Positions 1-8,622 of a stretch of DNA of 64,000 nt are shown here, one piece after another. Location of the stretch: the NCBI GenBank assembly GCA_020052415.1, contig JAGVPB010000030.1, positions 19,112 through 83,111 of the forward strand, read 5' to 3'. This stretch comes from Bacteroidales bacterium (lineage in GTDB: Bacteria; Bacteroidota; Bacteroidia; Bacteroidales; JAADJA01). A model generated the notes under the pieces. That model saw nothing but the letters and a program-made list of their open reading frames with translations. It searched no databases and was not told where the DNA came from. The stretch's first letter is position 1. Every line of letters begins with the position of its first letter. The position numbers and the translations under genes are program-made.

Positions 1-2
1 AT

Positions 3-728
3 GCCATTCATGGTGACCTGGGAACCATTCAGAAAGATGATATTATTATTTGTATTTCGAACAGCGGCAACTCACCGGAAATTAATGTTTTGATCCCGCT
101 GTTAAAAAATATGGGTAACAAGCTGATTGCCTTTACCGGAAATTTGAACTCGTACCTGGCCAGGCAAGCTCATTTCATTATCAATACTACGGTGGCAAAG
201 GAAGCATGTCCGAATAATCTCGCTCCAACAGCCAGCACGACAGCCCAGCTTGTGATGGGTGATGCACTGGCGGTGGCTTTGCTCGAATGCCGTGGTTTTA
301 CAGTTGAGGATTTTGCAAAGTATCATCCAGGTGGTATTTTGGGGAAAAAGTTGTATCTCCGTGTGGCCGACCTCTTCCCAAAGAATGCAGTTCCTATGGT
401 GAACAGGAAGGATGGCATCAGATCTACAATAATGGAAATATCTTCCAAAAGGCTTGGAGTAACTGCCGTTATGGAAAATGGCAACCTGGCCGGGGTGATT
501 ACCGATGGAGATCTCAGGAGAATGCTTGAAAAAGATCAGAACATTGATAAAATAACTGCCGGTGACATTATGTCAACCCATCCACGGACTGTTGATCAGT
601 CAACCCTTGTCGTTGATGCACTGAATACAATGCGTAAAAACGATATCACCCAGCTCCTGGTTTTGGATGGAACTAAATATGTTGGAGTCATCCACCTCCA
701 TGATATTCTGAAGGAAGGAATTCTGTAA
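3..728 (+). CDS. kdsD: Arabinose-5-phosphate isomerase, KpsF/GutQ family (SIS + CBS domains), 5' truncated by window start
   Basis: Frame 3 is open from the window edge (AIHGDLGTIQKDDIIICISNSGNSPE...), with SIS-domain SNSGNSPE then two CBS repeats (VITDGDLRRML..., LHDILKEGIL). Confidence 0.93.
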   Translation, partial: AIHGDLGTIQKDDIIICISNSGNSPEINVLIPLLKNMGNKLIAFTGNLNSYLARQAHFIINTTVAKEACPNNLAPTASTTAQLVMGDALAVALLECRGFTVEDFAKYHPGGILGKKLYLRVADLFPKNAVPMVNRKDGIRSTIMEISSKRLGVTAVMENGNLAGVITDGDLRRMLEKDQNIDKITAGDIMSTHPRTVDQSTLVVDALNTMRKNDITQLLVLDGTKYVGVIHLHDILKEGIL

Positions 729-874
729 ATATTTTACTGGTTCTGATTGAAAAATCGAATTAAATCCGTTATTGGTGAAAAAAAGAAAAGATCAGGAGCA
801 ACAACATCCAAATTTAAACAGTTTAAAGTATTGGTTGTTTGTCTGATATTATACAACTGTTGCCTGAATAACTC

Positions 875-3361
875 ATGAAGCATAAAAAAGAAATCAGGAG
901 ATATTTTTACTTGTTATTTTTGATAGCTGTTTCTAATGCTGGTTTTACCCAGGTTACAAAAATTATGGGCAGGGTGGTGGATGTCGAAACAAAAGAGCCA
1001 ATTCCTTTTGCCAATGTTTTTTTTGCAGGCACTACCATTGGCGTAACTTCTGATTTTGATGGAAATTATTCGCTCGAAACCAAAACTCCGTCCGACAGCC
1101 TTGTAGCTTCTTATGTAGGCTATTTGAAACTTTCTAAAAGAATTTATCCTAACAGGTTCCAGGAGGTTAACTTTGAGCTTCAATCCCAGAATATTGATTT
1201 GCCCGAAGTGACCATCTTAGCCGGTGAAAATCCCGCTGAAATTATCCTCCGAAAAATCATTGAGAACAAGGAAAACAACCGCCGTAAAGAATTCGATGCA
1301 TATCAATATGAAGTTTATAATAAAATTGAAATAGATGCCAACAATTTAAGCGAGCGTTTCCAAAACAGGAGAATCCTCAGACCATTTAAATTCATTTTTA
1401 ATTACATGGACACCTCAACGGTTAACGGAAAAACGTACCTGCCCATTTTCCTTTCCGAAAGCTTGTCGGATTTCTATTTCAGGAAGGAACCCAAAGCCGA
1501 AAAAGAGGTGATCAAAGCCGCCCAGGTCTCCGGAATTGAAAATGAAAGTGTACTGCAGTTTCTTGGAGATATGTTTCAGCGATACGACTTTTATGATAAT
1601 TACATCATGATCTTCCAAAAGAACTTTATAAGTCCGGTCGCTTATTTTGGTTTGAACTCTTATCGGTATTACCTTGTTGACAGCACTTATATCGGTGATA
1701 AGTGGTGCTATAAGATCATGTTCAAGCCGCGCCGCAAACAGGAACTCACTTTTACAGGGCATTTTTGGGTTAACGACACCACCTTCGCGATAAAATCCTT
1801 CGATATGAGAATTGTGAAGGATGCCAACATGAATTTTGTAAACGACCTGGTGCTCATCCAGGAATTTGACCTGATTGAAGGCAAATACTGGATGGTAACA
1901 AAGGACCAGGGTATCGGGGATTTTAACATCATAGATGATACAAAGGCAACTCTTGGTTTCTTCGGGAAAAAAACAACTTCGTACCGTGACTTCGTTTTCA
2001 ACAAGCTCAGGGATAAAAAGTTCTATTCATCGCCTACCAATGTTATTGTTAATGAAAAAGTGTATGATGTGGGTAAACAATACTGGACGGAGCACCGTCA
2101 CGATACCCTTTCGAAAGATGAGCTTACGATTTATAATATGGTGGATACGCTCAAAAAACTACCCGCCTTTAAAACCTGGATAGACATTCTGGAAACAGTG
2201 ATCACCGGATATTATAAAATGGAGAAATTTGAGATCGGGCCCTATGCCTCGATATTGAGCTTTAATGCCATTGAAGGCGCAAGGATAAGGCTTGGTGGCA
2301 GAACGACGGCAAAGTTCGATGATCAACTCAGGCTTGAGGGACACCTTGCTTACGGAACGCTTGATACCAAAATAAAATACGGAGCAGGATTATTATATCT
2401 TCCGAATAAAAATCCGCGAAGGGCCGTAGGCGCTAATTATAAATACGATATCGAACAACTTGGCAGCAGTCCGAATGCTTTTCGTGAGGATTTTTTATTT
2501 GCCGCACTTTTCCGGCGCAATCCCGCCAACAAGCTCTCCATGACCAGTGAATATTCCTTTTATTACGAGCACGAATGGTTTAATGGTTTTACAAACCAGA
2601 TCAACCTGATCCAGAAGGAGATCATTCCTGTCGGCAACTATAAGATTGAACTCTATGAATCCAATGGTGATGTGATCGAAAAAAATGAAATCACCATATC
2701 GGAAATCCGGCTCGATTCCCGGTTTGCTTTTAATGAAAGATTTGTTATCGGTGATTTTGAAAGAATAAGCGTAGGAACACGATATCCCATCATCACGCTG
2801 CAATACGGGTATGGTATTCCCGATCTGTTAGGTGGCGATTATGAGTACCACCGGCTCAGGATCAATGTAAGGCAATGGTTTAACGTTTTCAATCTCGGCT
2901 GGTCACGGTATATTTTTGAAGGAGGTAAAATCTGGGGAAAACTTCCATTCCCGTTCCTTGAGCTTCACCCCGGAAGTGAGACTTTTATTTTTGATGAATT
3001 TGCCTTCAACCTCATGAATTATAGCGAATTTGTTAGTGACGAATATGTGAGCCTGTATTATACCCATCATTTCGATGGCCTTTTTCTGAACCATATTCCC
3101 CTGTTCCGAAAATTAAAATGGCGTGAAGTGGCTTATGTAAGAGGTGCGGTGGGTACAATGAGTGATAAAAATAAAAAATTCAACGGACTGACTCAACCGA
3201 AACCTCCTTATACGCTCGAACGGCCGTATTATGAAGCCGGTTTCGGCATCGAAAATATCTTTAAAGTTGTCAGGATAGATGGCATCTGGAGGTTATCGCG
3301 TTTGGATCATCAGGACATCAATAAATTCGCCCTGTTCATCTCACTTTACTTTTCATTCTGA
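875..3361 (+). CDS. DUF5686 / carboxypeptidase-regulatory-like domain outer membrane protein
   Basis: Signal peptide, N-terminal CarboxypepD_reg-like domain (GRVVDVETKEPIPFANVFFAGTTIGVTSDFDGNYSL), long beta-rich C-terminus ending ...FALFISLYFSF. Confidence 0.85.
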   Translation: MKHKKEIRRYFYLLFLIAVSNAGFTQVTKIMGRVVDVETKEPIPFANVFFAGTTIGVTSDFDGNYSLETKTPSDSLVASYVGYLKLSKRIYPNRFQEVNFELQSQNIDLPEVTILAGENPAEIILRKIIENKENNRRKEFDAYQYEVYNKIEIDANNLSERFQNRRILRPFKFIFNYMDTSTVNGKTYLPIFLSESLSDFYFRKEPKAEKEVIKAAQVSGIENESVLQFLGDMFQRYDFYDNYIMIFQKNFISPVAYFGLNSYRYYLVDSTYIGDKWCYKIMFKPRRKQELTFTGHFWVNDTTFAIKSFDMRIVKDANMNFVNDLVLIQEFDLIEGKYWMVTKDQGIGDFNIIDDTKATLGFFGKKTTSYRDFVFNKLRDKKFYSSPTNVIVNEKVYDVGKQYWTEHRHDTLSKDELTIYNMVDTLKKLPAFKTWIDILETVITGYYKMEKFEIGPYASILSFNAIEGARIRLGGRTTAKFDDQLRLEGHLAYGTLDTKIKYGAGLLYLPNKNPRRAVGANYKYDIEQLGSSPNAFREDFLFAALFRRNPANKLSMTSEYSFYYEHEWFNGFTNQINLIQKEIIPVGNYKIELYESNGDVIEKNEITISEIRLDSRFAFNERFVIGDFERISVGTRYPIITLQYGYGIPDLLGGDYEYHRLRINVRQWFNVFNLGWSRYIFEGGKIWGKLPFPFLELHPGSETFIFDEFAFNLMNYSEFVSDEYVSLYYTHHFDGLFLNHIPLFRKLKWREVAYVRGAVGTMSDKNKKFNGLTQPKPPYTLERPYYEAGFGIENIFKVVRIDGIWRLSRLDHQDINKFALFISLYFSF

Positions 3362-3371
3362 TCCCAATTAT

Positions 3372-3634
3372 TCCGTCCACGAATTACACGAATTACACGA
3401 ATCCACCGATTCAACCCATTCAACCATTTCCACCGATTCAACCCATTAACTCTATACCCTTATATCCCATATACCATTAACAGTTCTGAGTTCCGGGTTC
3501 TGAGTTCAACCGATTCAACCATTTCCACCGATTCAACCATTTCCACCGATTTAACCAGTTTAACAGATTCCGTCCACGAATTACACGAATTACACGAATC
3601 CACCGATTCAACCAATTAACCCAATTAACCTAAT
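3372..3634. repeat. Composite period-locked short tandem repeat: 12 x 9 bp, 4 x 7 bp, 14 x 9 bp
   Basis: Units read directly, e.g. tccgtccac|gaattacac|gaattacac|gaatccacc|gattcaacc...; contains a perfect 46-bp direct repeat at 3371-3416 and 3568-3613. Confidence 0.92.
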
Positions 3635-3639
3635 TAACT

Positions 3640-3647
3640 TATCTTTG
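3640..3647 (+). promoter_or_regulatory. Bacteroidota -7 box TATCTTTG upstream of lptB
   Basis: Matches TAnnTTTG; 20 bp upstream of the lptB ATG. Confidence 0.6.
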
Positions 3648-3666
3648 GCAGCAATATTAAAAGAGC

Positions 3667-4392
3667 ATGATCCTTCGTACCGAAAATCTGGTCAAGAAAT
3701 ATAAGAACCGCACTGTTGTCAATAGGGTGACAGTGGATGTAAAAAAAGGCGAGATCGTCGGGTTGCTTGGCCCCAATGGCGCCGGAAAAACGACTACTTT
3801 TTACATGATCGTGGGACTGATCAAACCCCTTTCAGGAAAAATTTACCTTGAAGACACGGAAATCACTGAAGAACCTATGTTCAAACGTGCGCAGAAAGGC
3901 ATCGGCTATTTGCCGCAGGAGGCTTCTGTCTTCAGGAAACTTACCGTAGAAGATAATCTTTTGTCGGTGCTTGAGTTCACCAAACTTACCAAAACCGAGC
4001 AGAAGGACAGGGTTGAAAGCCTCATAGAAGAGTTCGGTTTGACCCATGTAAGGAAAAGCTTTGGAATTCAGCTATCCGGTGGTGAAAGACGAAGGACAGA
4101 AATTGCCCGTGCGCTTGCTGTTGATCCCAAATTTATATTATTGGACGAACCTTTTGCCGGAGTTGATCCCATTGCCGTCGAAGACATTCAGAATATTGTC
4201 GCCAAACTCAAAGACCGCAATATCGGCGTCCTGATCACCGATCACAACGTACACGAAACCCTTTCCATCACCGACAGGGCTTACCTCCTTTTCGAGGGCG
4301 CCATCCTCAAATCCGGCACCTCTAAGGAGCTTGCCGAAGACGAGCATGTGCGCAGGGTGTATCTCGGGAAGAATTTTGAGTTAAGAAGATAG
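3667..4392 (+). CDS. lptB: LPS export ABC transporter ATP-binding protein
   Basis: Walker [10 protein letters not shown], signature LSGGERRR, Walker [14 protein letters not shown]; LptB-like throughout. Confidence 0.95.
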   Translation: MILRTENLVKKYKNRTVVNRVTVDVKKGEIVGLLGPNGAGKTTTFYMIVGLIKPLSGKIYLEDTEITEEPMFKRAQKGIGYLPQEASVFRKLTVEDNLLSVLEFTKLTKTEQKDRVESLIEEFGLTHVRKSFGIQLSGGERRRTEIARALAVDPKFILLDEPFAGVDPIAVEDIQNIVAKLKDRNIGVLITDHNVHETLSITDRAYLLFEGAILKSGTSKELAEDEHVRRVYLGKNFELRR

Positions 4393-4417
4393 AATTATTC
4401 GTTTGTCAATAGTTGTT

Positions 4418-6022
4418 CTAAAAGTCTTGTTTATTTATCACCACCTTCCCCGAGTACCTTTTGCCTTCCTGTTCCACAAAATAAAAATACACCCCTGTCT
4501 TCACCTCTCTGCAATCCCAAACGGTTTTCTCAGATTTTACAGGCAAATTTGCCACTTCCTGCCCGAACAAATTCACCACCCTGACCTCACACCCAACCTG
4601 TCCCGCTGTTGGCGGGATTGAACCTGGAACTTGAAACTCCACGTATTCCTTTGCCGGATTAGGATAAACATCTATAACATCTTGTTCATAATGGTTTTCT
4701 ACTGCACCGGTGGTATCGAGACTGTCAATTTCAAAGACCCAAAAATCAGCAAATTGCTCTACGAGAGGGCCACATTGTACATCGTAAGATGGGCCGAAAT
4801 TAGTCTGTCCGGCAATAATAAAATCATGATCATTCTTTTTAATAACTCCAAAATCCAAGCTTTCATTCCGATCACCACCGATACATTGTTGCCATAATAA
4901 CTCACCGTCACTGCTTAACGTTATAAACCAAATATCAAATTCAAAATCGTTAAAGGTATGATTTCCAGTGATATCGCCATCGTTAGAATTAGTATATCCA
5001 GGAATAATCAAATTGCCATCATCATTCAATATTAATTTTGAAATAAATTCCGAACGTGAACCACCAAGACAATTTTGCCATATAATATTTCCGAAATAAT
5101 CAATTCTGACCACCCAAATATCATTTTCTCCATGCCAGCCAGTAATATCACCATCATCTGAATTTACATATCCAGCAAATACAAATCCTTCACTTACTTC
5201 AATTACTGCAGTTATTCCGTCATAATCACTCCCCCCATAACATTGTTGCCATTCAATGTTTCGTAATGAATCGAGCTTGATAAGCACCCCATCTGCTTGT
5301 CCATGAGATTGGCAGTTTAAATTACCACCTTCGGTTATTTTTGAAGTACCACCAACTAAAAATCCTCCATCTGAAGTTTGAATAATAGCGTGACCAAAAT
5401 CTAAATAATTATTACCAATTGTAAAATCCCATTCAATTTCACAATGGCTGTTAAGTTTCACCATCCATATATCATACATATCATAATGTACACTTACGTC
5501 ACCATCTTCAGAATTAGTCCATCCTATTGCTACAACGCCTCCGTCGGTTGTGGTTGTTCCTGTCCATAACTGGTCGTGTCCATTGCCTCCGACAATCTTG
5601 TCACAAAGCATATTTCCTAAACTATCAATTATAACAATCCAGAAATCCAATGTATTAGGATATGGATCATATGAAATATCACCATCAGACGAATTTGAAC
5701 CACCAACAAGATAGTAGTTTCCATCAGGTGCGTAAAAAATATTATGTAACCCATCACCATGTGAACCACCATAAGTTTTTTCCCAAATAATATTACCAAG
5801 GTTATCTGTTTTTATTAACCACCCGTCTTCGAATCCATGATTTATAGAAATATCCCCATCAATTGAGTTAGTATTTCCAGTAAGAAAAAATCCATTTTCT
5901 ATTTCGATAATATCTGTTGCATAATCTGTTTCAGACCCTCCAAAACATGCCTGCCATTCAATTTGTAAAGTCTGTGTGAAAGCAGTGGCTGGTAAAAGCA
6001 ACAGAAAAACCAGGTAGCGCAT
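4418..6022 (-). CDS. T9SS type A sorting-domain protein with repeated GGS..D../NSNDGDI modules
   Basis: Signal peptide, about 7 repeats of IxWQxCxGGS...DGGFLVxGxTNSxDGDI, C-terminal IDVYPNPAKEYVEF...GVYFYFVEQEGKRYSGKVVI. Confidence 0.88.
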   Translation of the reverse strand: MRYLVFLLLLPATAFTQTLQIEWQACFGGSETDYATDIIEIENGFFLTGNTNSIDGDISINHGFEDGWLIKTDNLGNIIWEKTYGGSHGDGLHNIFYAPDGNYYLVGGSNSSDGDISYDPYPNTLDFWIVIIDSLGNMLCDKIVGGNGHDQLWTGTTTTDGGVVAIGWTNSEDGDVSVHYDMYDIWMVKLNSHCEIEWDFTIGNNYLDFGHAIIQTSDGGFLVGGTSKITEGGNLNCQSHGQADGVLIKLDSLRNIEWQQCYGGSDYDGITAVIEVSEGFVFAGYVNSDDGDITGWHGENDIWVVRIDYFGNIIWQNCLGGSRSEFISKLILNDDGNLIIPGYTNSNDGDITGNHTFNDFEFDIWFITLSSDGELLWQQCIGGDRNESLDFGVIKKNDHDFIIAGQTNFGPSYDVQCGPLVEQFADFWVFEIDSLDTTGAVENHYEQDVIDVYPNPAKEYVEFQVPGSIPPTAGQVGCEVRVVNLFGQEVANLPVKSEKTVWDCREVKTGVYFYFVEQEGKRYSGKVVINKQDF

Positions 6023-6130
6023 ATTGTTAAGTAATAATGTTTCTCAAAATTACATTAATAAATTGATAAGTTCAAAACTTTTCTTTCCCGGCAAGAATCA
6101 GGCAGAGGGGAGTCAATATCCTTAACCGGT

Positions 6131-6283
6131 ATATCACTCCTTCGGAGTTTTGATTTGCTTCAAATTAATATTCTATCACCATTTCACTCCTTCGGAGCTG
6201 GGTCATGAAAATCCGCCGAAGGCGGATGATATTATTATAGAAATGATGTCATATACAGATTTTGAACCCCGAAGGGGTGATAT
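6131..6283. repeat. REP-like palindromic cluster with imperfect terminal inverted repeats
   Basis: atatcactccttcggagttttga (6131-6153) is the inverted partner of tttgaaccccgaaggggtgatat (6261-6283); internal copies at 6184-6199 and ccgccgaaggcgg. Confidence 0.7.
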
Positions 6284-6342
6284 TAATCGCCTTATCTCAA
6301 AATAATTCAGGATTTTGGAAACACCTGATACCACCTTAAAAC

Positions 6343-6954
6343 CTACTCCACCCCCGGAAAGCTATTCACAAACTCCACCCTGATATCTTCAAGCGATTCC
6401 ACAAACTGTATCTTCAGATCGGGAAAACTCTCCACGAACTCCCATTTACCACAGGCATCGGCATAGGATTCTACCAACTGCACCTTCAGATCGGGGAAGC
6501 TGGTAACAACCTTTACCTTAATATCAGGAAAACTTTCCACAACCTTTACCTTCCCGTATAATTGCAGGCCTTTATAAGTGCAGTTATAGGTATTGATTTT
6601 GCTATCCAACGAACTCTTTTTCGAATCGGGGACACCCGGAGAATAACTCACATACCTGATTTTAATATCCCCGCCATAGCTCACAAACTGAACCTTAAAA
6701 TCCGGGTAATCCTCAACGAATTTCCACTCTCCGCACTTCGAAGGGTAGGATTCGTTTGTGTCCACCTCCAGGTCGGCATCGTAACTCACCACTTCAGCTT
6801 TCAAATCTCCATAATTCTCCACTTTCTGAACCTTATCGGACAACTGCATTCCCCTGAAAGTACAGGTATAAGGATCGAAATCCTGAGCGTAAACGTTTAC
6901 TGTCGTAATCATGATTATACCCGTAATAATCAGTATGTATTTCATTTTATTCAT
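6343..6954 (-). CDS. Secreted repeat protein, two tandem ~80-aa halves built of ~10-11-aa VxSFPDLKVQ units
   Basis: Signal peptide; CTFRGMQLSDKVQKVE... and CTYKGLQLYGKVKVVE... halves; VVESFPDIKVKVVTSFPDLKVQLVESY. Confidence 0.75.
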   Translation of the reverse strand: MNKMKYILIITGIIMITTVNVYAQDFDPYTCTFRGMQLSDKVQKVENYGDLKAEVVSYDADLEVDTNESYPSKCGEWKFVEDYPDFKVQFVSYGGDIKIRYVSYSPGVPDSKKSSLDSKINTYNCTYKGLQLYGKVKVVESFPDIKVKVVTSFPDLKVQLVESYADACGKWEFVESFPDLKIQFVESLEDIRVEFVNSFPGVE

Positions 6955-6994
6955 TGTTAATCAAACAAGTCGGCAGTAAGAAGTCTTCAATTTT

Positions 6995-7092
6995 CAAATC
7001 CTGAACTCAGAACTCAGAACGCGAAACTCTGAACTCAGAACGCTGAACCCTGAACCCGAAACTTCAAACTTCGAACTCTAAACTTCGAACCC
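6995..7092. repeat. 14 x 7-bp degenerate tandem array (consensus about NGAACYC)
   Basis: caaatcc|tgaactc|agaactc|agaacgc|gaaactc|tgaactc|agaacgc|tgaaccc|tgaaccc|gaaactt|caaactt|cgaactc|taaactt|cgaaccc = 98 bp. Confidence 0.95.
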
Positions 7093-8491
7093 TGTCCTTC
7101 AATACCTGCCACGCTTTTTCCACATGCCCCTCCGTCACATTTGTCTGCCCGATGACCATACGCAAAGTGTAAATCCCGTTCAGCTTTGTATGGGAAATAA
7201 ACATTTTTCCCGTTGCATTCACAGCCTCTAAAAGTTTTTCGTTCAACCGGTTCAGTTCTTCATTTTCGGTTATTCCATCAGGTTTGAAGCGGAAACACAA
7301 CAGGTTCAGTGTTCGGGGAGTTATCATTTCAAAATTCATACTCTCATTGATCTTTTGTTCAAGATCCTTTGCAAGGGAAATATGAAACCTGATCTTTTCC
7401 TTCAAACCCTCCACCCCGAAATTCCTGATCACGAACCACAGTTTCAGCGCCCGGAACCTGCGCCCAAGCTGTATTCCCCAGTCGCGGTAATCGTTGACCC
7501 TGCCCGCGGTTTTTGTTCGCAGATATTCCGGTGTTATGCTGAAAGTGTTGATCAGAGCCTCTTTGTCTTTAACAAAATAAGCCGAGCAATCGAAATTTGT
7601 GAACATCCATTTGTGCGGGTTAAATACAAAGCTGTCCACCTTTTCAATTCCCTTAATCATCCAGCGGTACTCTTCAAGGAGAAGGGCTGTTCCTGCAAAA
7701 GCAGCATCCACATGAAGCCATACTTTATATTGAGCGGCAATTGCAGCAATTTCAGAAAGAGGATCAACGGCCGTTGAACCCGTGGTTCCGAGTGTAGCAA
7801 TAATACATAATGGATTATAACCTTTGGCGAGATCAGATTCAATTGCCTGTCTTAATCCATCCACATCCATTTCAAAGCGGTTGTTGGTTCGCACTTTTAC
7901 TACATTTTTCTTTCCGAACCCTGCAATCTTAGCTCCCTTCTCGATGGATGAGTGCGTTTCGGTGGAACAATAGATCCTGTAAACAGAGTTATCAAAACCC
8001 TCCTCATTTATTTTGAATGAAGAAATTTTTTCCCTTGCTGTAAGAAGCGCAGTAAGAGTCGCCGTTGAAGCCGTATCCTGTATCACTCCGTGAAAACCGG
8101 AAGGCAGTCCGGTCATTTTCTTCAGCCAGTCCATCATTCTTTCTTCGAGTTCTGTAGCGGCGGGTGAAGTTTCCCAGATCATACCCTGAACGCCAAGTGT
8201 GGCCGTCAGCATTTCGGCAAGCAATGAAGGGTAGCTTGAGTTTGCGGGAAAGTATGCAAAGAATGAAGGGCTTTGCCAGTGAGTAATTCCCGGAATGATG
8301 ATTTTCTGAAAATCGTTAAAAATATCTTGTATATTTTCCGGTTTGTCCGGCGGATCAGGTGGAAGCTGTTTAAGTATATCATCCGGCTTTACACCAGATT
8401 TGACCCTGAACTTATCAATCCCTTCAAAGTAATCGGCCATCCAATCGGCAAAGATATGAGCCTGTTTTCGGAATTCGTTTGAATCAATCAT
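7064..8491 (-). CDS. Pyridoxal-dependent (aromatic-L-amino-acid type) decarboxylase
   Basis: Group II decarboxylase; PLP-lysine motif FVFNPHKWMFTNFDCSAYFV, HVDAAFAG. Confidence 0.92.
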   Translation of the reverse strand: MIDSNEFRKQAHIFADWMADYFEGIDKFRVKSGVKPDDILKQLPPDPPDKPENIQDIFNDFQKIIIPGITHWQSPSFFAYFPANSSYPSLLAEMLTATLGVQGMIWETSPAATELEERMMDWLKKMTGLPSGFHGVIQDTASTATLTALLTAREKISSFKINEEGFDNSVYRIYCSTETHSSIEKGAKIAGFGKKNVVKVRTNNRFEMDVDGLRQAIESDLAKGYNPLCIIATLGTTGSTAVDPLSEIAAIAAQYKVWLHVDAAFAGTALLLEEYRWMIKGIEKVDSFVFNPHKWMFTNFDCSAYFVKDKEALINTFSITPEYLRTKTAGRVNDYRDWGIQLGRRFRALKLWFVIRNFGVEGLKEKIRFHISLAKDLEQKINESMNFEMITPRTLNLLCFRFKPDGITENEELNRLNEKLLEAVNATGKMFISHTKLNGIYTLRMVIGQTNVTEGHVEKAWQVLKDRVRSLEFEV

Positions 8492-8561
8492 AATTAAATA
8501 AATTGGTCACTAAATTAATCAAAACCAATGTAATCCTGATTTGATCCGGAATCTTAAGCAC

Positions 8562-8591
8562 AAAAAAAATCCCGCCTGACAGCGGGATTTA
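8562..8591 (-). terminator. Rho-independent terminator downstream of the C25 peptidase gene
   Basis: Minus strand: aaatcccgctgtcaggcgggatttttttt (GC stem + T run). Confidence 0.8.
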
Positions 8592-8622
8592 AAACCAAAA
8601 CAAATTTAAACCATGAAAACTA

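Noticed and set aside
914-3094. Antisense ORFs opposite the DUF5686 gene (e.g. 914-1183, 1415-1762, 2495-2803)
   Set aside because: Short, low-complexity shadow translations of a well-supported long CDS; same logic applied to other antisense ORFs in the track.
3371-3613. 46-bp perfect direct repeat as CRISPR repeat or att sites of an integrated element
   Set aside because: Only two copies, made of the same 9-bp units as the surrounding array; no integrase or cargo between them.
4403-4897. Plus-strand ORFs 4403-4621 and 4631-4897
   Set aside because: Opposite strand of the T9SS cargo gene; no recognisable domain.
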